Shown here in pieces: positions 53,901 through 64,000 of a stretch of 64,000 bases of DNA. Every line of letters starts with the position of its first letter. Within the stretch, counting starts at the first letter, position 1. Source of the stretch: Deltaproteobacteria bacterium (GTDB taxonomy: Bacteria; Myxococcota_A; UBA796; CAJQPC01); assembly GCA_016717595.1 (NCBI GenBank), contig JADKFE010000004.1:124001-188000 (forward strand), in the 5' to 3' direction. Made by a program: the position numbers and the translations under genes. The notes under the pieces are model-generated. The model worked only from the letters and a program-made list of their open reading frames with translations, was not told where the DNA came from and did not search any database.

Positions 53901-55770
53901 CCGCCCAGCGCCGGGCGAGGTCCGCGGGCAGGGCCTCACCGCCGAGCTGAATGATCCGCAGGGAGTGATCCCCGAGGCGCGACTCGACGAGGCGAAACAA
54001 CGACGGCACAGACGACCAGAGGGTGATCCCCTCGCGCACGATGGCCTCGGCCAGCGCCTCAGGGTCGCGGGTGAGGCGCGGCGGCGCGGGCAACACGGCG
54101 GCGCCTGCGCGGATCGGCGCGAGGAGCTGACGTAGGGAGGCGTCGAAGGAGAGCGGGGCCGCCGCCAAACATCGATCGTCGGGGCGAAGCCCGAAGCGGG
54201 CCTGGGCGAAGGTGAGATAGGCCTCCAGGGCCTCGCGGCGGATGGGGACGGCGCGGGGCGCCCCGGTGGTGCCCGAGGTCAAGAGGATCGCCGCCCACGG
54301 GCTCTTGGGCGCCTGATCCGACACAGAGGTTGGGCCGCTCAGGAGGCGCCGAAGGTGCTGCTCTTCGTAGATCTTGGGGGATCCGGCGGCGGCGAGGGCG
54401 GGCTCCACCCGGGCCAGCGGGTCATCGGGCGAGAGCGGCATCCAGGCCCGACCCGTGAGCTGTGTGGCCAAGAGCGCGGCCAAGGCCACGGGCCCCTGGT
54501 GCAGCCGCGCGGCGATCACGGGCCCCTCATCGGCGAAGGCCAAGGCCAAGGCGCGGGCGGCGCGCTGTAGACGACGGTGGCCCCAAGGCTCATCACCCAA
54601 GACCGCCGGGGTGTCGTCGCCGTCAAAGACGTCTACGGGCCAGGCGGTGAGCGCCTCGAGGACGCTGGCGCCCAAGCTGTGAATGGTGGCGTCGCTCAGA
54701 AGATCCTCGGGCCAGGTGAACGACAGACCCAGCGCCCCCTCGTGCTCCCACACGGCCAAGGCGAGGCGCGTCGCCCGGGTGGCGGTGGCCCCTCGCGCCG
54801 CGATCACCCGAATCGGCCCGCTCGGCGCGCTTAGGCTCGGGAATCGCGCGAAGGAGAAGCCCGGCGCGGGGCCAATGTTTGGCTGATCGAGGGAGGAGCG
54901 TGACGGGGGCCGGGCGGCGAGGCGCTGGTGAACGGCGCGGCTGAGGGCCTCGACGCCTCCGCGGGTGGGCAACCGCAAGGGGGTTGTGTCGGCAAAACAG
55001 CCCACCACGCCCTCTAAGCCCGGGAGCGGCGCGTCTCGCCGGGCCTCGGCGACCTTCACCACGACCTCCTCGTGGCCTGACCACTGGCCGAGGGCGTGTG
55101 TCCAGGCGGCGAGCACACGGGCGGCGAAGGTCACGCCCAAGGCGGCGGCCTCGTCCTTGAGACGCCGGGTGGCGGCGACGTCGATCGCCAAGAATCGCGC
55201 ACAGACGCGCCCCTCTCCGGGGCCCTCCCACGGCAGCGCCGGCGCCTGGAGCGGCGGCGCGGGGGGCGGAGGGGGCTGCCCGGCCTCCCAGCGGGTCCAG
55301 TCGGCGAAGGAGCTGGGGCTCGGCGCCGGGAGCGTCGCGCCCGAGAGCAGGGCCATCAGCTCCTGCGCGATCACCTGCAGGCTCCAGCCGTCGCCGACGA
55401 GGTGGTGGACGAGCAGCAGCAGACGCGGACCGGCGGGCGTCTGGAGGAGCCGCAAGATCAGCGGACCTCGCTCCATGGGCAGGGGCGCCCGCAGCGGCTC
55501 GAGCACGTCCTCGGCGGGGAGCGGGGCGATCCACGGCGCACGGTCGGCGTCGACGCTGAGCGCCTCGTCCTCACGACCGGGGCGCAGACGCAACATCGGG
55601 TGCCGGGCGATGACCTGGGCCGCGGCGGCGCGTAGGGCCTCCTCAGTGAGGCTGCCCTCCAGATCCAGCCAGAGCGCGGAGAACGGCACAAAGTCTGGAT
55701 CAAGCTGGACAAGGCGCTGGATCGCCCGCTGGGTGCGGCCTCTTGGCGCGGGGGCGGCGCGGCGGGCGGC
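50971..55770 (-). CDS. PKS-NRPS, distal part: C-A-PCP-C and terminal acyl-ACP-reductase (AAR)-like domain
   Basis: NRPS portion of a hybrid megasynthase. Counting from the internal Met at 55689: condensation domain with HHLVGDG at 95-101; adenylation domain with TSGTTGAPRAV at 471, NLYGPTETT at 603, HRSGDRV at 679 and Lys777; carrier domain with GGDS (Ser838); second condensation-like domain with HHGLADG at 1019-1025; then residues ~1250-1572 match cyanobacterial AAR, with LTTGHALTIYAV, Rossmann GCGAIG (1375), VLIDDSFP, VLGGG and Cys1520 in PGCQWEALVL, aligned with the AAR catalytic Cys. In-frame reading extends upstream to about 55800, where a frameshift joins it to the KR-ACP part. There is no thioesterase. 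Confidence 0.85.
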   Translation of the reverse strand, partial: AARRAAPAPRGRTQRAIQRLVQLDPDFVPFSALWLDLEGSLTEEALRAAAAQVIARHPMLRLRPGREDEALSVDADRAPWIAPLPAEDVLEPLRAPLPMERGPLILRLLQTPAGPRLLLLVHHLVGDGWSLQVIAQELMALLSGATLPAPSPSSFADWTRWEAGQPPPPPAPPLQAPALPWEGPGEGRVCARFLAIDVAATRRLKDEAAALGVTFAARVLAAWTHALGQWSGHEEVVVKVAEARRDAPLPGLEGVVGCFADTTPLRLPTRGGVEALSRAVHQRLAARPPSRSSLDQPNIGPAPGFSFARFPSLSAPSGPIRVIAARGATATRATRLALAVWEHEGALGLSFTWPEDLLSDATIHSLGASVLEALTAWPVDVFDGDDTPAVLGDEPWGHRRLQRAARALALAFADEGPVIAARLHQGPVALAALLATQLTGRAWMPLSPDDPLARVEPALAAAGSPKIYEEQHLRRLLSGPTSVSDQAPKSPWAAILLTSGTTGAPRAVPIRREALEAYLTFAQARFGLRPDDRCLAAAPLSFDASLRQLLAPIRAGAAVLPAPPRLTRDPEALAEAIVREGITLWSSVPSLFRLVESRLGDHSLRIIQLGGEALPADLARRWAGRARLFNLYGPTETTINATTFEVPPGFDGDELPLGEPWPGVQLCVVNAEGEAAEDGELLIGGVGLADEALGLTHARINGAPWHRSGDRVVRVGGALLYRGRLDRQLKLRGQRVEAGEIEAALRQLPGVHDAVAIVIDGALWGVVEGALPEDAAARLGERLPASARPRLVVVSPLPRTTRGKVDEGAVRERLAAQLKAEEAAQQGAQTTGDDWPARLRAAWTATLGGPPRSDDDDFFASGGDSLAALRLFEHLKPPPGLRPLTIYRCPRFGAYLMAVTASAAAAPPGLAPERLQGPVPPVVAGFLLAEALDPSRPAQWSARFTLRGRYTDEAVQAALGVIFARHPTLRARIIRAERGFEWLEGPTPQAPPVLSLVGLPQEEQIAALRARQDADAHTPLELSEAGVRVSLRRLSKDELVILLLAHHGLADGWSVEVIAEELLQTLNGEPLPAPPSLAPLTQAPPPLGEDAHRHWAKLFARPAPALPAPAGLMTKATARWPRRVGVGGLLAKLTGALGGPVEIGVAISGRDGASARLVGPLASMIPVRVERPEDATSALHDALAHAPGPGQLIRAFPGLSPSRAIGAAVSVTVIEQAERKALRLDESELQPPAGCLLHVAVRIVGDESRVTLWASEALGQSPEALLNTLRPGPSAALITTLPVGMGPMWRQSQGDRPRAVGSAHTALGESLVIALPVGADELERPGLEAHTQAALALAAEAGAKAASLAGRLPTRLNFGAGLHSPLPLTTGHALTIYAVVETTLEAMSRFELEPPLCVGVLGCGAIGLGALAALRRRVAVAEVQLCDRPEAAARLNRLAESLAAEGVRVSLRSRDQLDAPLILAATSEGGVWPAEALPVGCVLIDDSFPPAVPVEGAWARMDSAGDVIVLGGGLLTTAQPPALTPAPDLRSAAAAILPADPLGLPGCQWEALVLAARPGLPRITGPVTEPEASAYAEAARALGLVAAPLHLGARRFPLD

Positions 55771-57061
55771 GCGGCGGGCGGCCCGGGCACGTTTGAGACG
55801 AGCTCGTTGGCCCCTCGGCCCGCGCGGTGGGCGGCGATGAGCCCCGCGAGGCCCACGACGCTCGACTGATCAAAAAAGAGCTGAGGCGGCAGGCCCTCTC
55901 CGGGCTCCTCCACCTTTCGTAAGAGGTCCAGGGCGCCCAGAGAGTCGAGGCCCTGCTCAATCAGGCTCCTGTCCTCGTCGATCTCGTCCTCGGGCACACC
56001 GAGCACCCAAGCCGCCGCCGCCCGCAGCTTGGCGCGCAGAGGGCTGAGCTGGGCCTCGGCGGGGGCCACGCTCGGCACAGATCGAAGGGCTGGGGCGGCG
56101 TCACCGGCGGGGGCCTCGTCACCCTCTACGATCACCCAGGCCTCGGAGAGCGTCCGGGGCAGCGCCCACGCGGCGGCGGCCTCACGCAGCGGCCGTTGAC
56201 CCCGAAGGTGCTCGGCGCGACCTTGGGCCATGCCTACACGCCACGCGCCCCACGCCACGGACGTCCACGGCAGGCCACGCGCCCGCTGCTGCTCGGCGAT
56301 CGTGTCCAAGGCCGCGTTCGCCGCCGCGTAGTCCACCAGCCCCGCCGCCTGACCCTCCCGGGCCGCGCTTGAGGACGACATCAACACCACGGGCACGGCC
56401 GCCTCCCCCAGCGCCTCCGCCAGGGCCTCGGCGACGCCGACCTTGGCCCCAAACGTCTCCGCCGTGGCCGCCTCGTCTTGGCGTCGGGCGGCGCCGGGGA
56501 ACATCACCCCCGCCGCGTGAACGATGAGGTCCACGGGCCCCACCCGCGCCAAAAGCTCTACGATGCCCTCGGGGAGCTGTGTGCTGTGCAGCACAATCGT
56601 CGCCCCGCCGTCGCCTAAGCCCTCCAGGTTGACCTCCGCCCGGCGCCCGACGAGGTGCAGGGTGCGCCCCGGCGTGTCCCAAGCCCGGGCCAAGGCGCGG
56701 CCGACGCCGCCCGTCCCGCCCAAGATCAGCACCCGGGGCCCCACCTCAGCGGCCTGCTCTAAGCCCGTGGGCGCGAGGCCCAGGCGGCACCAGCGCCCGT
56801 TCACCCAGCGCAGCCGCCCGGCGACGTCTGGCGGCGCCGCGTCCCCGGCCTCCCCGGCGCAGGCCGTGACGCTCAGATCCGGGCGCTCTTGGCCGAGGCC
56901 CCAGGCCCAGCTCACCAGCGCCCACGCGAGGCGCCCCGCGGCCCGCACCGTCACCCGGCCCGGCGGAGCCTCCAACAGCGCCCGGCGCAGGCCAAACACC
57001 GCCTGAATAAGCCCCGCCGTGTCGTCTGCCGAGACGTGAAGGTCTAATCCACCGGTGTTGG
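55700..57061 (-). CDS. PKS-NRPS, middle part: ketoreductase and acyl carrier protein
   Basis: Counting from the internal Met at 56999: KR Rossmann motif VLILGGTGGVGRALA at about 90-105, catalytic Ser in VLMSSSSAARE (about 210) and Tyr in VDYAAANAALD (224), KR C-terminus WTSVAWGAW. The ACP follows with EQGLDSLGALDLL, phosphopantetheine Ser353 (position ~55943). Upstream it joins the KS-DH frame at the C4 run 57060-57063, where one extra base gives PQHRW instead of the expected PNTGGLDLHVSADD. Downstream it must change frame at about 55700-55800, in a Pro/Ala linker, to enter the NRPS. Almost certainly one gene in life. Confidence 0.85.
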
Positions 57062-59037
57062 GGCTCCTCTATGTCTATGGGTGTCCAGACCGGGGCGAAG
57101 GCCCGCACCCCCGGCGGCGCCCGCAGGCTAAACCCTTCCACATAGAGCACAAGCTGGCCGTCCTCGTTCAGCGCCCAGATCGCCGCGTCTTCAGGCCTCC
57201 CGGTGGTGATCACACGCAGACGCCCGCCGAGGTCTCCCAGGCGCACGACGCGCCGCGCGCCCGCCGGGATCCGCAACGACGACCCCTCGCTGAGCGCAGC
57301 GACGGCCTGAAACACGGCGTCGAGGGCCGCGGGATGCAGCACAAACTCAGGGCTCGTCAGGCCCTCCACCTCGGCGACGGCCCAGCCCGGCCCCCGGCGC
57401 AGCGCCCGCACCCGCTGGTAGATCGGCCCGTGGTGCATGCCCAAGGCGCGAAGCTCGGCGTAGAGGGTCTCGGGGGCCAAGGGCTCACCGTCCTCACGCC
57501 ACGGCGGGGGCGGCGGCACCTGCAGGGCCTCGCTCAGCCGAGCCTCGGCGCACAGACGCTCACCCTCCATCACCCGAAGCGTGTCTCCCTCTTGGCTTAG
57601 GTCGGCCTCGCCGGTGATCGGGCGCCACCAACGTAGGCCCTCCAAGGCGCGGACCTCACCGCCGCGCAGGAGGAGCTCGACGCTCGCGGCGCCGGGCCAG
57701 AGCGCGCGGCCTTGCACCGTGTGCGCCTGCAACAGCGGGCCCGGGGTGAGGCGCGGTGGCGCGCGGTCGGGCAGCGGCAGGTGAAGACGGGGGCCCGGGG
57801 TTGAGGCCTCACCCCAGTGAATCGGGCCCTCGGGGCGCTCCAGCACGAGGTGGGCGTTTGTGCCGCCAAAGCCGAACGAGCTGACGCCGACGAGCTTGCC
57901 GTCAAACGCCTCGACGGTCTGGGGCACCCGCAGACCACGCAGGGCGGCGACGGGGCGATCGGCGCCGAGGCTTGGGTAGAGTGTGCTGTTCGTGAATGAA
58001 CACAGCGTCTTCACCACGGCGGCGGCCCCGGCGGCGGACATCAGGTGGCCGAGCTGGCTCTTCACCGAGCCGATGGGCGTGCCGCTGGGGAACACCGCGC
58101 ACAGACTGGAGGCCTCGGCGAGATCGCCCAGGCGGGTGCCCGTGCCGTGGGCCTCCACCGCGTCGCAGTCTGTGGTGGGTCGCCCGGCGTCGGCCCAGGC
58201 GGCGCGCATCACCTCCATCTGGGCCTTGGGGTTGGGCACCACCGGGGCGCGGGTGCGGCCGTCGCCGCCCAAGGCCCCTCCGGCGATCCACGCCAGGGGG
58301 CCGCGCCCGAGGCGATCGGCCAGGGACTCCCGACCCAACACAAACACCGCGCCGCCTTCGCCCATCACGAGGCCATCGGCGCGCTCATCAAAGGGCCGAC
58401 ACACGCCGCTTGGAGAGAGCGCCCCGGCCCGGCTCATCACCCGAAACGGGGTGCCGGTGAGCGCGAGATACACACCTCCGGCCAAGGCCAGCTCACAGTC
58501 TCCGGCCTCCAGCGCCCGGCGCGCGAGGTGAATCGCCACCAATGACGAGGCGCAGGCGCTATCAACCACCACCGCCGGGCCGGGCCGGTCGAGCTGCCAG
58601 CCCACCCGGGCGCCGATCAGGTTTCGTAAGCAGCCGGTGATGGTGCTCGTCGGCGCAGGAACACGGTCGAGTCGGGCGCGCACGAGCTCGTGAAAGTCGT
58701 CGTGAGACACCCCCAAGAACACGCCGAGCGACCCCGTGGGGTGCCCCGCGCGCTCAAGCGCCTCGGCGCCGAGCTCTAAGGCGAGCCGCTGCTGCGGGTC
58801 CATCCACCGCGCGTCCTCCTCCGAGAGGCCAAAACGCGCCGGATCAAAGTCCCAGACACGCTCCAAGAAGCCGCCCGCGCGGCTCACCGCCGGGTTGAGC
58901 GGAACCTCTGGGAAGGGCCGATCCGGCGGCGCGGCCTGGGTCTGCGGCGACTGCGCGCTGAGCACCGCGTGTAAGGCGCGCTGGTGATCCGCGCCTGGCA
59001 GGCGAAAGGCGCAGGCGAACAGGCCGATACGAGTCAT
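57061..59037 (-). CDS. PKS-NRPS, proximal part: ketosynthase and dehydratase (no acyltransferase)
   Basis: Start of the megasynthase. KS: Cys162 in VVVDSACASSLVAIH, His297 in VEAHGTGT and His331 in KSQLGHLMSAAG, so the triad is complete. DSACASS is an uncommon variant of DTACSSS. DH: HTVQGRALWPGA (His439) and the LHPAALDAVFQ Asp573. There is no acyltransferase domain between KS and DH, so an AT must act in trans or another acyl source is used; none is in the window. ATG at 59037 chosen because GGAGAG lies six bases upstream; ATG 59043 is the alternative. Divergent from the Ser/Thr kinase. Confidence 0.88.
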
Positions 59038-59137
59038 GCTCATCTCTCCGTCATGGACGATGATTCTACGCCAGGGCGCGGGGATGCGGCGCGCAGGGGC
59101 GCGGCTGCCCTCACCAAGCTGCGGTAGAATGTCCCCG

Positions 59138-62173
<3,036 letters not shown>

Positions 62174-62179
62174 GGGCCA

Positions 62180-62989
62180 TTAATTCGTCGCGTCCGCGCA
62201 GCACCGAAAGCCCGTGGAGTAGTCGTGGTAGTCCCGACTGTGCGCCGTGGTGCGGTACTCACAGCCCGTGCCGTTGATCTTGGCGTCGGCGTAGAACCCG
62301 CCGCGAAAGGTGCCGTCGGCGTCGTTTACCCACTCATGCAGGTTGCCGTGCAGATCGAGCACCCCCTCCGGCGTCACACACGCCGGAAAGTCTCCGCTGG
62401 CGGCGAGGCTGTCCGCCTGCTGGTTGATCCCGGCGTCGTTCATGTGTGTGGTGTCCCAGACGCCATCCGAGGTGCCGAAGTAGTCTACGACGGGGTGCCC
62501 GCCGCCGTAGGTGTCGTTACACGCCATGAGATCGTAGGTGTCGCCGTAAGGATACACCCGGCCCTCGTCGCCTTGGCAGACCAAGAGCCACTCCTCACTC
62601 GTGCACAGACGTTTGTTGACGGCGCCGCAGGCGGCCTCGGCCTCGTCGCCCGAGATGTAGCCTTGGGGGACACGGCCCGGCTTGGCCACGGCCCGGGTCG
62701 TCTCGCCGTCCAGAGGTCCGTAGGGGGTGCGGGGCGTCCACACCCCGTCCACCAAGGTCTCTAAGCTGGCCTCGACGCGGTCCACACAGAGGGCCTCGCC
62801 GATGAGCGCCATCTCAGCGGGGCACGGGCCGGCGGGGGCGTCGCTGTCGTCGGGATCGCTGTCTTGGGGATCACTGTCTCCGCCCTGGCCCTCGGTGGGG
62901 CTGTCGGAGGGGGGCTGGGTGTCGGCGGGGCCGATCTTGACGCCGGGGATGCTGGGCGCGCAGGCCAAGGCCCACAGGAGCGTGATCAC
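62180..62989 (-). CDS. FGE-sulfatase (SUMF1)-domain lipoprotein
   Basis: 269 aa. Short lipobox-type signal (MITLLWALAC), an Asp/Ser/Pro-rich linker, then a formylglycine-generating-enzyme-type C-lectin-like domain: MALIGEALCVDRVEAS, AACGAVNKRLCTSEEWLLVCQG, VLDLHGNLHEWV, RGGFYADA and GFRCCAD. In this group most members are not true FGEs but bind or modify unknown partners. The start overlaps the mazG-like stop (ATGA). Confidence 0.82.
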   Translation of the reverse strand: MITLLWALACAPSIPGVKIGPADTQPPSDSPTEGQGGDSDPQDSDPDDSDAPAGPCPAEMALIGEALCVDRVEASLETLVDGVWTPRTPYGPLDGETTRAVAKPGRVPQGYISGDEAEAACGAVNKRLCTSEEWLLVCQGDEGRVYPYGDTYDLMACNDTYGGGHPVVDYFGTSDGVWDTTHMNDAGINQQADSLAASGDFPACVTPEGVLDLHGNLHEWVNDADGTFRGGFYADAKINGTGCEYRTTAHSRDYHDYSTGFRCCADATN

Positions 62990-63351
62990 GTCGGCTCCTT
63001 CACGCCGTCAAAGCGGCTCACCCGCACCCGGCCGTTGACCTCGCGGGCGGGCCGGGCCATCAGCTCGTCCATCTTGCGCCAGAAGGCGGCGTTGAGATCG
63101 ACGTTCGCCGAGATCCCGGTTCCTAACAAGAGGATGAGCAGGTCGGCGCACTCCTCGGCGAGCTGCTCCGGGGGCTTTCCTTTGGTGACGCAGGCGCCGA
63201 TCTCGCCGAGCTCTTCAGCCATGAGCGCCACGCGGTAGACGAGGTCTTCGCCGCCGCGGGCCTTGAAGTTGTGCTTGTCGTGAAAGCTCTGAACGGCCGC
63301 GAGCATCGCCGCGTAGGAGTCAGAGTCGCCGTGGTCGGGGCTGCTGGGCAT
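62986..63351 (-). CDS. MazG-like nucleotide pyrophosphohydrolase
   Basis: 121 aa, all-helical. The MazG metal motif EExxE...ExxD is seen as MAEELGEIGAC and LAEECADLLILLLG at about residues 48-80. Expected to hydrolyse an NTP to NMP and pyrophosphate; the true substrate is unknown. Translationally coupled to the SUMF1-domain gene by an ATGA overlap. Confidence 0.75.
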   Translation of the reverse strand: MPSSPDHGDSDSYAAMLAAVQSFHDKHNFKARGGEDLVYRVALMAEELGEIGACVTKGKPPEQLAEECADLLILLLGTGISANVDLNAAFWRKMDELMARPAREVNGRVRVSRFDGVKEPT

Positions 63352-63406
63352 CGAACCTCCAGCGAGCCCCCTATCCTGCCTTGGCGAGAGCGCCTACCCC
63401 AGCGCG

Positions 63407-64000
63407 CTACAGCGGCCGGCGCCCACGGACGACATAATGCCGGGGCATCGTCTCGGGCACGATCTCCGCCTCAAACCCACCGGCGACGAGCTCCGCCACG
63501 ACCTCATCCGCGCTCAGGCGCATGGACATCGGCGGGCCGAAGCCCTCCGTCTCCTCCTTCAAAAAATCGACGATCACGAACACGCCGCCAGGCTTGATCG
63601 TCTGTAGCACCTTGGCGGCGTAGGCCGGGCGGCCCTCGATGTGATGCCACACGTTCAGCGTGACCACGGAGTCCACGCTGGCGGGGGGCAGGCCCAGGTC
63701 GTCCATGGCCGAGAGGTGCAGACGAACAGTCGCCCAGCCCTCCTTCTTTGCGGCGTCACCCAAGAACGTGAGCATGGCCTGCTCAATGTCCGCGGCGATG
63801 ACCACCCCCTCTGGCCCGACGGCCTTCACCAAGGGCGGCAGCAGATAGCCCGTTCCCGCGCCGAGATCGACGACCGTCTGCCCCGGCGTGAGGCCCAAGG
63901 CGGCGACGATCTCATCCGGCTTCTGGTAGACATCCCGATCGGGGGCGTTCCAGGCGGCGACGTACTGGCTGGGGTCGGAGAAGTGGTCGGGGCCGTGGCC
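63407..64000 (-). CDS. SAM-dependent methyltransferase, 5' end outside the window
   Basis: At least 197 codons, open through the right edge. Rossmann motif I VVDLGAGTGYLLPPLVKAV, motif II acidic loop VIAADIEQAML, and VTLNVWHHIEGR plus KPGGVFVIVDF as in Methyltransf_11/25 proteins. The visible upstream part (GPDHFSDPSQYVAAWNAPDRD) is typical of a small class I methyltransferase. Substrate unknown. Confidence 0.85.
   Translation of the reverse strand, partial: GHGPDHFSDPSQYVAAWNAPDRDVYQKPDEIVAALGLTPGQTVVDLGAGTGYLLPPLVKAVGPEGVVIAADIEQAMLTFLGDAAKKEGWATVRLHLSAMDDLGLPPASVDSVVTLNVWHHIEGRPAYAAKVLQTIKPGGVFVIVDFLKEETEGFGPPMSMRLSADEVVAELVAGGFEAEIVPETMPRHYVVRGRRPL

Overview
The window is about 68% GC and densely coded. 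It looks like chromosome of a Myxococcota-type (deltaproteobacterial-grade) bacterium. The clues are a C-terminal Cys/hydrophobic/Arg sorting tail of MYXO-CTERM type, MopE-like DCDD...DGxDQxCD calcium-type motifs, FG-GAP repeat proteins, Asp/Thr-rich lipoprotein linkers, a WD40-fused Ser/Thr kinase, several sigma-54 activators and a complete mevalonate pathway. This taxonomic call is inference from gene content only.

Layout. 0-8.3 kb: an Opp/Dpp-type ABC importer operon, an MscS channel, a long-chain acyl-CoA ligase and, on the other strand, an FG-GAP lipoprotein. 8.4-13.4 kb: class II HMG-CoA reductase, mevalonate kinase, diphosphomevalonate decarboxylase, phosphomevalonate kinase and type 2 IPP isomerase, packed end to end, which takes HMG-CoA to IPP/DMAPP. 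13.5-15.6 kb: a peroxiredoxin, then a striking array of eight CGATCG-centred palindromes at 31-bp steps in front of a class II Fic AMP-transferase gene. 15.6-20.8 kb: a GYF-like membrane protein and an isopropylmalate-dehydrogenase / thiolase / isopropylmalate-synthase-like operon. 20.8-24.1 kb: dNK-panB-panC-membrane-hypothetical operon. 24.3-27 kb: an ssb paralogue behind a textbook sigma-54 promoter, and an FAD oxidase operon. 27.0-30.3 kb: tRNA-Val(CAC), followed by an FG-GAP/MopE surface protein module bracketed by a ~63-bp direct repeat of the tRNA 3' end plus terminator. 30.3-32.2 kb: NmrA-like oxidoreductase and divergent LysR regulator. 32.6-40.3 kb: envelope proteins (ice-binding-like lipoprotein, two OmpA-type proteins, lipoproteins). 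40.4-47.1 kb: a small-membrane-protein/CsbD stress operon followed by a regulatory block (sigma-70-family factor, FHA-type and V4R-type sigma-54 activators, a 49-aa membrane protein), with two sigma-54 promoters. 47.1-50.9 kb: GH31 glycosidase and hypotheticals. 51.0-59.0 kb: a hybrid PKS-NRPS whose last domain resembles cyanobacterial acyl-ACP reductase (AAR). 59.1-64 kb: WD40 Ser/Thr kinase, FGE-sulfatase lipoprotein, MazG-like protein and a partial methyltransferase.

Two things stand out as possibly undescribed: the KS-DH-KR-ACP-C-A-PCP-C-AAR assembly line with an AAR-type reductive terminus, and the phased palindrome array at the fic promoter. A caveat covers the whole window: at least ten conserved genes carry single-base frameshifts, many of them in homopolymers, so most 'broken' genes here are probably assembly error. 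They are annotated as reconstructed single genes, with each shift site noted.
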